DNA of 64,000 nt from an uncultured Colwellia sp. (lineage in GTDB: Bacteria; Pseudomonadota; Gammaproteobacteria; Enterobacterales; Alteromonadaceae): NCBI GenBank assembly GCA_913058145.1, contig CAJXQM010000004.1, forward strand, positions 1-64,000, written 5' to 3'. How positions within the stretch are numbered: the first letter of the stretch is position 1; each line of letters opens with the position of its first letter. A program made the translations under genes and the position numbers. The notes below the pieces were generated by a model. That model saw only the letters and a program-made list of their open reading frames with translations. It was not told the DNA's origin and did not search any database. Below are positions 29,895-38,485 of the stretch, one piece after another.

Positions 29895-31136
29895 TCAGAG
29901 AGCTTGTAATGTAGTCATAATACCGTTGTAGCTCATATAACTCATGATCAAGGAAAATACGAATATCATCGATAATATAATATTGGTCATTTTTGAGAAT
30001 TTATGTTCTCCCATTAGGCTTTTGATATTACCTATATAGAAAATACAGGCTACAGTCGCAGGTAACAGCAAAGCGCCAAATGCCTGAGAACCAACCATTA
30101 TCGCAATAGGTTTGGCGTTAAAAATCGGCACAATTAGCCCTAGAGAGGATATTACCAAAGCCATAATTCGATAGCTCGGTCTCTTCAAATTGGGTTTTCG
30201 CTGGTGAAAATCGTCAAGCAACCAGGGAAGTAATGCCACATTGGGAAACTGAGAAGACACGCCAGCTGCTATCAATCCAATAGTAAAAATTGCCACAGCA
30301 GCAGAGCCCGCCAAGGGTTCTAGCAAGTAAATCATTTGAGTCACGTTAACTAACGTAATCCCCTGAACGAACAAAGATCCTGCGGCGGCTGCCATTATAG
30401 CAGTGCTAACAATAAACATCAGAAAGGCTGAAAAAAGCGCATCTCTATTTTGGGTCTTTAGGTCAATTAAGGTCCAACCGGCTTCTTTAACAAGGATGGT
30501 TCGTAAGATGAACAGGCCTGAAAAAACTGTGGTACCCACCATAGATGCAATCACCAAAAATGAATTTTTATCGGCGCTGGTATCGGGAACATTGGGGACC
30601 ATGCCTTTCAAAATTTCCATCGCAGGAGGCATCAAAATAATAAAGTTAATTAAAAAGCACACAGACATGATGGCGACAAAAATGGCCAACACCTTTTCAA
30701 ATACTTCCGTTCTTCCAATCAGAAAAATGACATAGACAAAGGTGATGAAGAATAGTGCAAAATAGAGTGGCGATATACCGCCGTCGATAAAGTTCTTAGA
30801 CCATTCATAACAAACATCAGCTAAAATTCCCATTACACCAATGACACTTCCACATATTTGCGTGGTAAGCGCTACTATGAAAAATATAGCAACGGCCGGA
30901 TGTATATGCTTCCGAAAAGATTGCAGCGCAGTCTGGCCTGTTACCAACGTAAACTTACCAAATAAATTAATTAAAAAATAAGTGATGGCACAGGAAATAA
31001 AGATAGTCCATAGCAACGACATGCCATAATCTGCTCCCGCTTTTGCCATGGCGGTAACACTACCAGTACCAACAGTGAAGCCAAACAAAAATATTCCAGG
31101 AAGTAGAGACTTAAAAAACGTCTTAATGTTATTCAT
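29895..31136 (-). CDS. Nramp-fold transporter lacking canonical metal-binding motifs
   Basis: Overall Nramp-like TM pattern, but TM1 DPGN is replaced by GTGS and TM6 MPH by FSG (manual alignment to MntH from memory). Confidence 0.75.
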   Translation of the reverse strand: MNNIKTFFKSLLPGIFLFGFTVGTGSVTAMAKAGADYGMSLLWTIFISCAITYFLINLFGKFTLVTGQTALQSFRKHIHPAVAIFFIVALTTQICGSVIGVMGILADVCYEWSKNFIDGGISPLYFALFFITFVYVIFLIGRTEVFEKVLAIFVAIMSVCFLINFIILMPPAMEILKGMVPNVPDTSADKNSFLVIASMVGTTVFSGLFILRTILVKEAGWTLIDLKTQNRDALFSAFLMFIVSTAIMAAAAGSLFVQGITLVNVTQMIYLLEPLAGSAAVAIFTIGLIAAGVSSQFPNVALLPWLLDDFHQRKPNLKRPSYRIMALVISSLGLIVPIFNAKPIAIMVGSQAFGALLLPATVACIFYIGNIKSLMGEHKFSKMTNIILSMIFVFSLIMSYMSYNGIMTTLQAL

Positions 31137-31275
31137 TCTAATTGTTACCGAAAGTTAGGGTGACTAAAAAGTCACGAATTAAACGCCTAATTACATACTG
31201 ATTAGAAGATATAACATGTCTAAAAGCAGCTTTCTTAGTCGTTTCTTATAATAACGGGCGCCATCACCACCAGTC

Positions 31276-31307
31276 AACCAATTCAACCTATTGGTTAACC
31301 ATTGGTT
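31276..31307. promoter_or_regulatory. Candidate operator AACCAAT-N7-ATTGGTT followed by AACCATTGGTT
   Basis: Perfect inverted repeat between the divergent Nramp-like gene and TonB receptor. Confidence 0.55.
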
Positions 31308-31711
31308 GTTTTTCTTTAGTTTTTATAGATGATAACAATATATAAAATGCAATTTGTTATATACATTTAAAATAAAGTACCATTAAATCCAAAACACCCT
31401 AGCAAACATAAAAAAACCATAAAAATCAACAACTTAATAACAAAAAACAGCATCAAAAAAAGCCACTGGTAATGGCTTTAGTGATCATTGGTAAGTTGGA
31501 ACCTTGTTTTTTATATCGTATTTGTTAACCGAAAGGTTGACCTTTTCTGTTTTTATTGTAATTATCCCTCTCGTATTAAATTAATACATGATTTTTGGAT
31601 TGGTAAAAACTTTATTATTTTATCGAACTAACTTTCATTAACTAAAACTTAAGATGTGGGCATGAGATGGTTGTAAAATTAATATCTTAGAAACTACACA
31701 GGGGAATAACT

Positions 31712-34700
31712 ATGAATCGAAATTTATCTAAAATAACCTTAGCCGTGTTGTCAGCAACATCGCTCAATTTTGCAGCATCGGCATATGCAGCAGATGCTAA
31801 AGTACAGGCAGAAGAAGAAGTTGAAGTAATTCAGGTGACCGGTTTGAGAGGTTCACTTACCAGTGCACTTGCCGAAAAACGTGATACAGCCAATCTGATT
31901 GAAGTAATTAATGCGATTGATATTGGTAAATTACCGGATCAAAATTTAGCTGAAGTGCTTGAGAATGTTACTGGGGTTCAAATAACCAGAACAGCAGGTA
32001 TTGGTACCGGCGTACAAATCCGTGGTAGTAACGCTAACCTTGTTCAAATTAACGGTGCGTCTACTGTAGGCTCTGGTGCCGGACGCACTGGTATGAATTT
32101 TGAAGATCTTTCAGCTGGTATCATTGCTGGCGTTGAAGTCACCAAGGCTCCAACAGCCAAAAATACCGAAGGTTCTGTTGGTGGTACCATAAACTTACGT
32201 ACTATTCGTCCGCTTGAATTGTCAGATACATTAGGTTCTTTGCGTGTACAAGGTGAAGATAGTAGCCTGACAACAGATGGTGTTCAACCAAGAATATCTG
32301 GCGCATACGGTGATAATTGGGAACTTGATTCTGGTGGTAAATTCGGTTTTGTTGTTAGCGGAAGCCACACTAAACAAGAAGCGACTTCATTCCGCCCTCG
32401 TGTTGACCGTGACGGTAGCCTAGTTGAAAATGTTAACGCTGTTGTTGTTAGAAACGGAGTGACAGAAGATCAGGCGATTAAACGACCTGCTGCACAAAGC
32501 TTTGATTTTCTTGGTATTCAATTCCTGAATCAAGAGTTAGAGAATTTTGAATATGAAACGACAAATGTCGCTACTTCATTTGAATTTGCACCAAATGATA
32601 ATTTGAAATTTTTTGCTGATGTTATTGTTACTAAACAAGAGCGTCGTCAGGAGAGTACCCGTGTGCAAGCATCTGGTGTTGGTAGTGTACTAAACCATAC
32701 AGTACCTGATACATTTGAAACAATTAATTTTGGTGCACTTGACGGTGTACAGCTAGGCAGTATACAGGCAGCGTTAACGGGTAGAATTACCCCTATGCTA
32801 AGTGTTGATGATGATGATCCTAACCTACGTTTCAATAGTGATACAGGTGCACGTGAAACTGATACACATTTATTTAGATTAGGTGGTGAATGGCAAGGTG
32901 ACAACCTAACAGTAAGTGTAGAGCTGTCAAGTGCAGGCTCTGATACTTCAACACCAAAGTTAGACACACAATTAAACTTTATTAACCCTAACCCTCTTAC
33001 TCCAGTTGATGGTTCTAGTAATGACAACAGTGTCCCATTTATTTATGACTTAACGGGCGAATCTCTAACATTTGGTATAGATTTTGACTCTCCATTCGCA
33101 CCAACTGTCGATCAATTAACTGATCTTTCTGGTGCAAATGTTGTATTGGATCAAGTAGATTTAAATCGCAGTACAACCGAAAACTCTGATGATGCATTCC
33201 GTACTGATTTCACGTACTTTATTGATGATAATATTATAACGTCTGTAGATTTTGGTTATCGCTATAACAAAACTAAACACAGTGCAATTTCGATAAACGA
33301 TCGTATTGGCGGTTTTAGTAAGATGATAGATAGTCCAAATGGTGCTTTATTTTCAGAGCTTCTTGTTGCAGGCCCAAGCCACTTTGGTGATGCAGATGGT
33401 AGAGAATTAGCGCTTCGTAATTTCCTTATTATAAATCCAGATCTTGCGTACAATGACCCTGACGGGGTATTAAGTGTATTGGAAGCTGCGATGGTAACTC
33501 ATAGAGCAGAGCAGGAAGCACTAGGAGTGACCTTTGGTAAGGATTTAGATTTTTCATCCCTTAGTCCTTCAGATACGGCTGCCTTTAATATCGAAGAAAA
33601 GTCGCATGCGTTATATGCCCAAGTAAATTTTGAATATGAAATGATCCGCGGTAATTTTGGTGTACGTCATGTATCAACGGATATTACCTCAAAAGCTAAC
33701 TCTGTTGTCTCTGGTGAAGTAATACCAGTGTCTGACGAGGCTGATTATAGTTTCACACTACCTCGTTTGAATTTAGTTGCCGACGTAACTGACGATATTG
33801 TTGTTCGTTTAGGCTGGGGTAAAGATATTAAGCGTCCTAATTTTGGCGACTTAGATTCTTCCGTATCCTATGGTACTAACGAAAACCAGGCCGTAAAACT
33901 TGGTAACCCAAGCTTAGAACCAGAAGAAGTTACCTCATTTGATATTTCAGCTGAATGGTATTTTGCAGAAGCGGCAGTAGTCAGTATAGGTTATTTCAAA
34001 AAAGAGCGTAGCAGCTTACATGTTACGTCTTTAGATAGTGCTACAACGTTGGCCAACGATTGGTCTGAACCTGGTCCTACATGTTCTTCAGGTATATATA
34101 ACCCTTCGGTACAGCCTAATGCGATAGGAGATCCCAATACTGAGGGCTTATGTGTTGACCGTGAATCAAAATTCAATGATTCTTCAACCACGACTCAATC
34201 AGGTATAGAAATGGCATTTCAGTATGACCTTTCAAGCTTTGAAGAAGACTTAGGTTGGGCCTCAGGTTTTGGTGTAGTTGCTAACTATACTAAGCAAAAG
34301 TTTGAAGGTGGTTCAGCTTTTTACTCCTCATCATCGACGCGTGGTACAGATGTTCTTAATGCGATAAACGGTATTTATGATAATAGTAACTGGGTGACGG
34401 TTACATCGGAACGTGGCTTGCTTGACTTCTCGGAAGATGCATACAATGTTGCTGTGTACTATGAGAAATATGGTCTTTCGGCAAGATTACGTTATACATG
34501 GCGTGATGCTTACCGTACGGAGGACACTGCTGCAGGTGCTAGCCTTAACTCTACATTAGGTTTCCCTGTTACGACACATGACAGAGGTCAGCTTAATGCG
34601 AGTGTAAGTTATGACGTTAATGACAATTTAAATCTTGGCATTGAAGCGGTTAACTTAACTGAGTCAGACATTATTCAATCTTGTGTGAATGAAGGTGCTA

Positions 34701-34762
34701 TGCAATGTGCTCAAGGTATTACAGATAGACGTATTACCTTTGGTGCTAGCTACCGTTTCTAG
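31712..34762 (+). CDS. TonB-dependent receptor
   Basis: Signal peptide; plug domain (LPDQNLAEVLENVTGVQITR) and C-terminal beta-barrel ending in RRITFGASYRF. Confidence 0.93.
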   Translation: MNRNLSKITLAVLSATSLNFAASAYAADAKVQAEEEVEVIQVTGLRGSLTSALAEKRDTANLIEVINAIDIGKLPDQNLAEVLENVTGVQITRTAGIGTGVQIRGSNANLVQINGASTVGSGAGRTGMNFEDLSAGIIAGVEVTKAPTAKNTEGSVGGTINLRTIRPLELSDTLGSLRVQGEDSSLTTDGVQPRISGAYGDNWELDSGGKFGFVVSGSHTKQEATSFRPRVDRDGSLVENVNAVVVRNGVTEDQAIKRPAAQSFDFLGIQFLNQELENFEYETTNVATSFEFAPNDNLKFFADVIVTKQERRQESTRVQASGVGSVLNHTVPDTFETINFGALDGVQLGSIQAALTGRITPMLSVDDDDPNLRFNSDTGARETDTHLFRLGGEWQGDNLTVSVELSSAGSDTSTPKLDTQLNFINPNPLTPVDGSSNDNSVPFIYDLTGESLTFGIDFDSPFAPTVDQLTDLSGANVVLDQVDLNRSTTENSDDAFRTDFTYFIDDNIITSVDFGYRYNKTKHSAISINDRIGGFSKMIDSPNGALFSELLVAGPSHFGDADGRELALRNFLIINPDLAYNDPDGVLSVLEAAMVTHRAEQEALGVTFGKDLDFSSLSPSDTAAFNIEEKSHALYAQVNFEYEMIRGNFGVRHVSTDITSKANSVVSGEVIPVSDEADYSFTLPRLNLVADVTDDIVVRLGWGKDIKRPNFGDLDSSVSYGTNENQAVKLGNPSLEPEEVTSFDISAEWYFAEAAVVSIGYFKKERSSLHVTSLDSATTLANDWSEPGPTCSSGIYNPSVQPNAIGDPNTEGLCVDRESKFNDSSTTTQSGIEMAFQYDLSSFEEDLGWASGFGVVANYTKQKFEGGSAFYSSSSTRGTDVLNAINGIYDNSNWVTVTSERGLLDFSEDAYNVAVYYEKYGLSARLRYTWRDAYRTEDTAAGASLNSTLGFPVTTHDRGQLNASVSYDVNDNLNLGIEAVNLTESDIIQSCVNEGAMQCAQGITDRRITFGASYRF

Positions 34763-34897
34763 AAAACAAAACCAATGGCGCCACACCTAAGCAGAGAGTA
34801 AAATCACGCTTGGTGTAAATGCTAAGTTTTAAAACATAAACAGTTTATAAGTTAAGATTTTTTAGCTTTATAAGTGTTAAATTTTAAAATATTTAAT

Positions 34898-34937
34898 AAG
34901 CCATTAACTGGTCACCAGACCAGTTAATGGCTTTTTT
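34898..34937 (+). terminator. Strong rho-independent terminator
   Basis: 16-bp perfect stem AAGCCATTAACTGGTC-ACCA-GACCAGTTAATGGCTT plus T-tract. Confidence 0.93.
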
Positions 34938-34999
34938 ATTTTTATACGTATAACCTTCACTCAACAAAACGATAAAAGTTAAGCAGACAAGAGAACCGT

Positions 35000-36481
35000 A
35001 TGAACTTACCTCTAAAACAACTGAATTTATCTCAACTAGCCGATACTCCAAAAATTTCCACATCAGAATATGATAGAGAAAAGATAGATATTGGTATTGT
35101 TCATCTTGGCCCCGGTGCTTTTCATCGCGCTCATCAGGCTGTTTATACCGAAACTGCAATGAATTTATCTGGTGGAGACTGGGGGATTTGTGGTGTTTCG
35201 TTACGCAGTACAACCGCACGAGATATTTTAGTAGAGCAAGATAATTTATACACATTAGCCATTTTAGATAAGAAAGTTAGTTATCAAATTATTGGTGCCA
35301 TAAAAGAAGTGTTAGTTGCCAGCGAACAAAGCAATGAGGTTATTGCTCGTATGGCGGCTGCGAGCACAAAACTTGTTACCTTAACTATTACCGAAAAAGG
35401 CTATTGTTTAGCCTCTGACGGCTCCTTGGATTTAAATCATAAGGATATTAAGCATGATTTAGCCAACCCAACGAGCCCAGTCAGTGCCATTGGTTTCATC
35501 ACAGAATCACTTAAGCAAAGAAAGCTAAAGGGTATTAATGCCTTTAATGTGCTCAGTTGTGATAATGTTTCTGGCAATGGTGAAAAACTGCGCCGCGCTG
35601 TTTTAGATTACGCAGGACAGTTTGATATCAACCTGCAAGAATGGATAGATAAAAATGTCGCCTTTCCAAATTCAATGGTTGATAGTATTACCCCTAAAAC
35701 TGAAAGCTATACCATTGAGTCCGTATCAAAAGCTATTCATTTACAAGATAACTGGCCAATACAAAGGGAAGAGTTTACGCAATGGGTTATCGATAACAAC
35801 TGGCAAGGTGAACGCCCTGATTGGGAAAAGGTAGGTGTTATATTTACCGATGACGTAGAAGGGTTTGAGAAAGCAAAGTTAAGATTACTTAACTGCTTGC
35901 ATTCAACATTGGCCTACGCAGGTTCACTCGCCGGTTATGAAACTGTATTTGATGTCACTAGCGATAAATATTTTTATCAATTTATTTCTAAGTTGGCTTC
36001 TGATGAAATTATTGGCTCATTTGTTCCACCAAAAGAATTAGATGTGAAATCCTATAGTCATGATATTATTCAGCGTTTTTTAAACCCTAATATCCGTCAT
36101 TTATTAGCGCAAATAGCTTTTGATGGTTCGCAAAAAATACAAATGAGAATATTGCCAACAATTGAAGATAACATAGCGTTAGGGCGATCTACTAAGCTGC
36201 TTTCTTTATCGTTAGTTTGCTGGTTTGAATTTATTTGCTGTGCGTTAAAAGAAGGTAAAGAAATTATTGACCCTATGGCAAACACTTTTGCTAATATACC
36301 AAAATTACTCAGTAATGACGTACTTGAAGTCGTTGAAGCTTTTTTAAGTATTGAATCAATTTTTAGTCAGGCATTGAAAAATAACATCCCATTAAAGGCT
36401 CAATTAGTAAAAAGTTTAATCGCATTACGTCTTAGTGACGTTAAGAAAATAAATGTTCTCATAGAGACGTTATATGAGTAA
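35000..36481 (+). CDS. uxuB: Fructuronate reductase/mannitol dehydrogenase family protein
   Basis: VHLGPGAFHRAHQA and CDNVSGNGEKLRRAV and PNSMVDSITP motifs; uxuA nearby. Confidence 0.88.
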   Translation: MNLPLKQLNLSQLADTPKISTSEYDREKIDIGIVHLGPGAFHRAHQAVYTETAMNLSGGDWGICGVSLRSTTARDILVEQDNLYTLAILDKKVSYQIIGAIKEVLVASEQSNEVIARMAAASTKLVTLTITEKGYCLASDGSLDLNHKDIKHDLANPTSPVSAIGFITESLKQRKLKGINAFNVLSCDNVSGNGEKLRRAVLDYAGQFDINLQEWIDKNVAFPNSMVDSITPKTESYTIESVSKAIHLQDNWPIQREEFTQWVIDNNWQGERPDWEKVGVIFTDDVEGFEKAKLRLLNCLHSTLAYAGSLAGYETVFDVTSDKYFYQFISKLASDEIIGSFVPPKELDVKSYSHDIIQRFLNPNIRHLLAQIAFDGSQKIQMRILPTIEDNIALGRSTKLLSLSLVCWFEFICCALKEGKEIIDPMANTFANIPKLLSNDVLEVVEAFLSIESIFSQALKNNIPLKAQLVKSLIALRLSDVKKINVLIETLYE

Positions 36482-36672
36482 GCACCACAAAATTGTTAGC
36501 CGACCATGGACTTAGTGCATTATCGTAACAAGATAAATAAAAAATCTTAGCTAAGTGTAATTTATATAAGGCTAAGTAAAAATTCATGGCAACATGGCAT
36601 GGGGGGGGAACTCAAGGATTTTTTAATTTTGTGTACCTATTTTGTACCTGTGACCATTCATTAAATTTCCGT

Positions 36673-36693
36673 AGCCAATAGCCAATAGCCAAT
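36673..36693. repeat. 7-bp tandem repeat agccaat x3
   Basis: Three exact copies. Confidence 0.9.
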
Positions 36694-36784
36694 ATTAGAG
36701 TAATAGATGACCTAAGCATGCAGCGTAATTTATATTCGTTATAATAAAAAATTATCCATCCACATAACAACATCGAGTGAACTT

Positions 36785-37744
36785 ATGGTTATTGTTAGTC
36801 TGTTAATTTTCGTTATTTGTATTCATCTATGGCGTAAATATCTTTTATTAAAAGAAACTGGTATTAAAAATCACGAAGACTTTAACGGTGATTTGTATCA
36901 AATAGGTCATAGTATTGTGGCTCATTTAAACAATACTGGTCGAAGCCATAAAACCATTATTTGTATGCATGGCTGGTTAGAAGACTATCGCTATTTTACT
37001 CAGCTTTATACTGCTAACGACGGTGAGTTAATTTTAATCAATAGTTGTGATTATCATGCGGCTAATAAAAATATTACGCCCACAAAACCCGCTTGGCAAA
37101 TAGACAATCCTTATCAGAAACATACGATTGAACATGATGCTGCGGTACTGATTCAAGCGGTTAAAAATTTGGCAAGTACTGATGAGTTGTTGTTACACGG
37201 TCACTCTCGTGGTGGGGCGGTTGTACTTGAGGCCATTAAACAGAATCAAGCATTATTTAACAATGCAACGGTGATATTAGAAGCCCCTGTTTTACCTGAG
37301 GCTCCTCTTTTTAAAGCCAATAAACGCCCTAAAGCAGTTAATGATTTACTGTCTTATATCATTCTATATCCGTTTCCATTTATTGTGGCTTGGCTTGCGA
37401 GATTTGGCATACCTGACTTTGCATTAAAAAATATTCACCCCATGAATGAACGAAAAAAACATTTACTGTTGGGTATATGGAATAACCATAAATATATAAA
37501 GGTATTGTTAGATAACTTAACCAATTTGAATGCTTGGACACTCACAAATAAGGTTGATTTATTTGATGCGATTAAAAAAGGCTATATTCTAATTGGCAGT
37601 AAAGATGATGTATTAAGTCGTGATTTAATGATGAAGCTTGCCCATAAAAGTAAAAAGAATATTACGGTTATTGAAAGTAAAAATTCGAGCCACTTTATAA
37701 CGTTAGATATACCAGAACAAGTTAAGTCCCTAAAATTTGAATAA
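36785..37744 (+). CDS. Alpha/beta hydrolase
   Basis: MHGWLEDYR oxyanion region, GHSRGGA nucleophile elbow. Confidence 0.8.
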   Translation: MVIVSLLIFVICIHLWRKYLLLKETGIKNHEDFNGDLYQIGHSIVAHLNNTGRSHKTIICMHGWLEDYRYFTQLYTANDGELILINSCDYHAANKNITPTKPAWQIDNPYQKHTIEHDAAVLIQAVKNLASTDELLLHGHSRGGAVVLEAIKQNQALFNNATVILEAPVLPEAPLFKANKRPKAVNDLLSYIILYPFPFIVAWLARFGIPDFALKNIHPMNERKKHLLLGIWNNHKYIKVLLDNLTNLNAWTLTNKVDLFDAIKKGYILIGSKDDVLSRDLMMKLAHKSKKNITVIESKNSSHFITLDIPEQVKSLKFE

Positions 37745-37789
37745 AAATAACATGATGAATTAGCTAAGCCTATGTGTCGCATTCAAATG

Positions 37790-37815
37790 GGTCTTGCTAA
37801 TGCGTTAGCAAGACC
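37790..37815. terminator. 11-bp perfect hairpin between convergent genes
   Basis: GGTCTTGCTAA-TGCG-TTAGCAAGACC; no strong T-tract. Confidence 0.5.
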
Positions 37816-37840
37816 ACGGTATTATGGGTAATAAAAGTCT

Positions 37841-38125
37841 TTAACTTTCTGCTGTTACGGGATCAATCATCTTACGTACTTCGGTTACTTTGGTGGCTGG
37901 AAAACCACTCCGCTCCGCATGCTCTTCAATAAGTGCTACGTTATCGGCTAAGTAGATACAGAATGTCTTATCGCCGGCTACATAGGAATGTTCCCATTGA
38001 ATCTTCTTCTGTTCCGCCTGCATTTCGTTAAGCACGCCATTAGACTGTTGTGCAGCTCCACGCAGCTCTTCTCGCGCAGCTGAGCCTATCTCTGGGATGT
38101 CTCGTTCAATTATATATCTTGGCAT
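37841..38125 (-). CDS. DUF4242/SCO4226-like small protein
   Basis: MPRYIIERDIPEIG...HSYVAGDKTFCIYLADNVALIEEHAERSGFPATKV. Confidence 0.75.
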   Translation of the reverse strand: MPRYIIERDIPEIGSAAREELRGAAQQSNGVLNEMQAEQKKIQWEHSYVAGDKTFCIYLADNVALIEEHAERSGFPATKVTEVRKMIDPVTAES

Positions 38126-38370
38126 AGTATTTTCCGCTTGTTGGAGTTTAGGATATAGGCTAAGGATTCTTTTACCTATAGGTTATAAAACACTATAGGT
38201 AATATTTTGTCAACGTCGCAAGCTAAGTTTTATCGTGTTTTGTCTAAGAGAAACCACTGAGCTAGGTTTACATTTCAAGGTGAAGGTTTTTGACATAAGT
38301 ATCGGGATGGGTCAGTTGAGCTAGTTCATCGTTAATATAATTGTAAAGTTGATCTAGGTAGTTAACAAAT

Positions 38371-38400
38371 AAAAAAGCGAACCATTTCTGGCTCGCTTTC
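38371..38400 (-). terminator. Terminator downstream of gcvP
   Basis: On minus strand AAAGCGAGCC...GGTTCGCTTTTTT. Confidence 0.7.
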
Positions 38401-38463
38401 TACGTTATTTCTACATGATTTATATGTTATTCAGTTAGCGTTTCCAACTGGATCTATTGTGAG

Positions 38464-38484
38464 CAACAACAACAACAACAACAA
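38464..38484. repeat. (CAA)7 trinucleotide tract just after the gcvP stop codon
   Basis: Seven exact CAA units ((GTT)7 in gcvP sense). Confidence 0.95.
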
Positions 38485-38485
38485 C

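Noticed and set aside
34893-35255. Minus-strand ORF of 120 aa
   Set aside because: Antisense to the uxuB-type gene and overlapping a clear terminator hairpin.
36601-36608. G8 homopolymer as a phase-variable switch
   Set aside because: It is intergenic, about 175 bp before the next start codon and not clearly in a promoter spacer.
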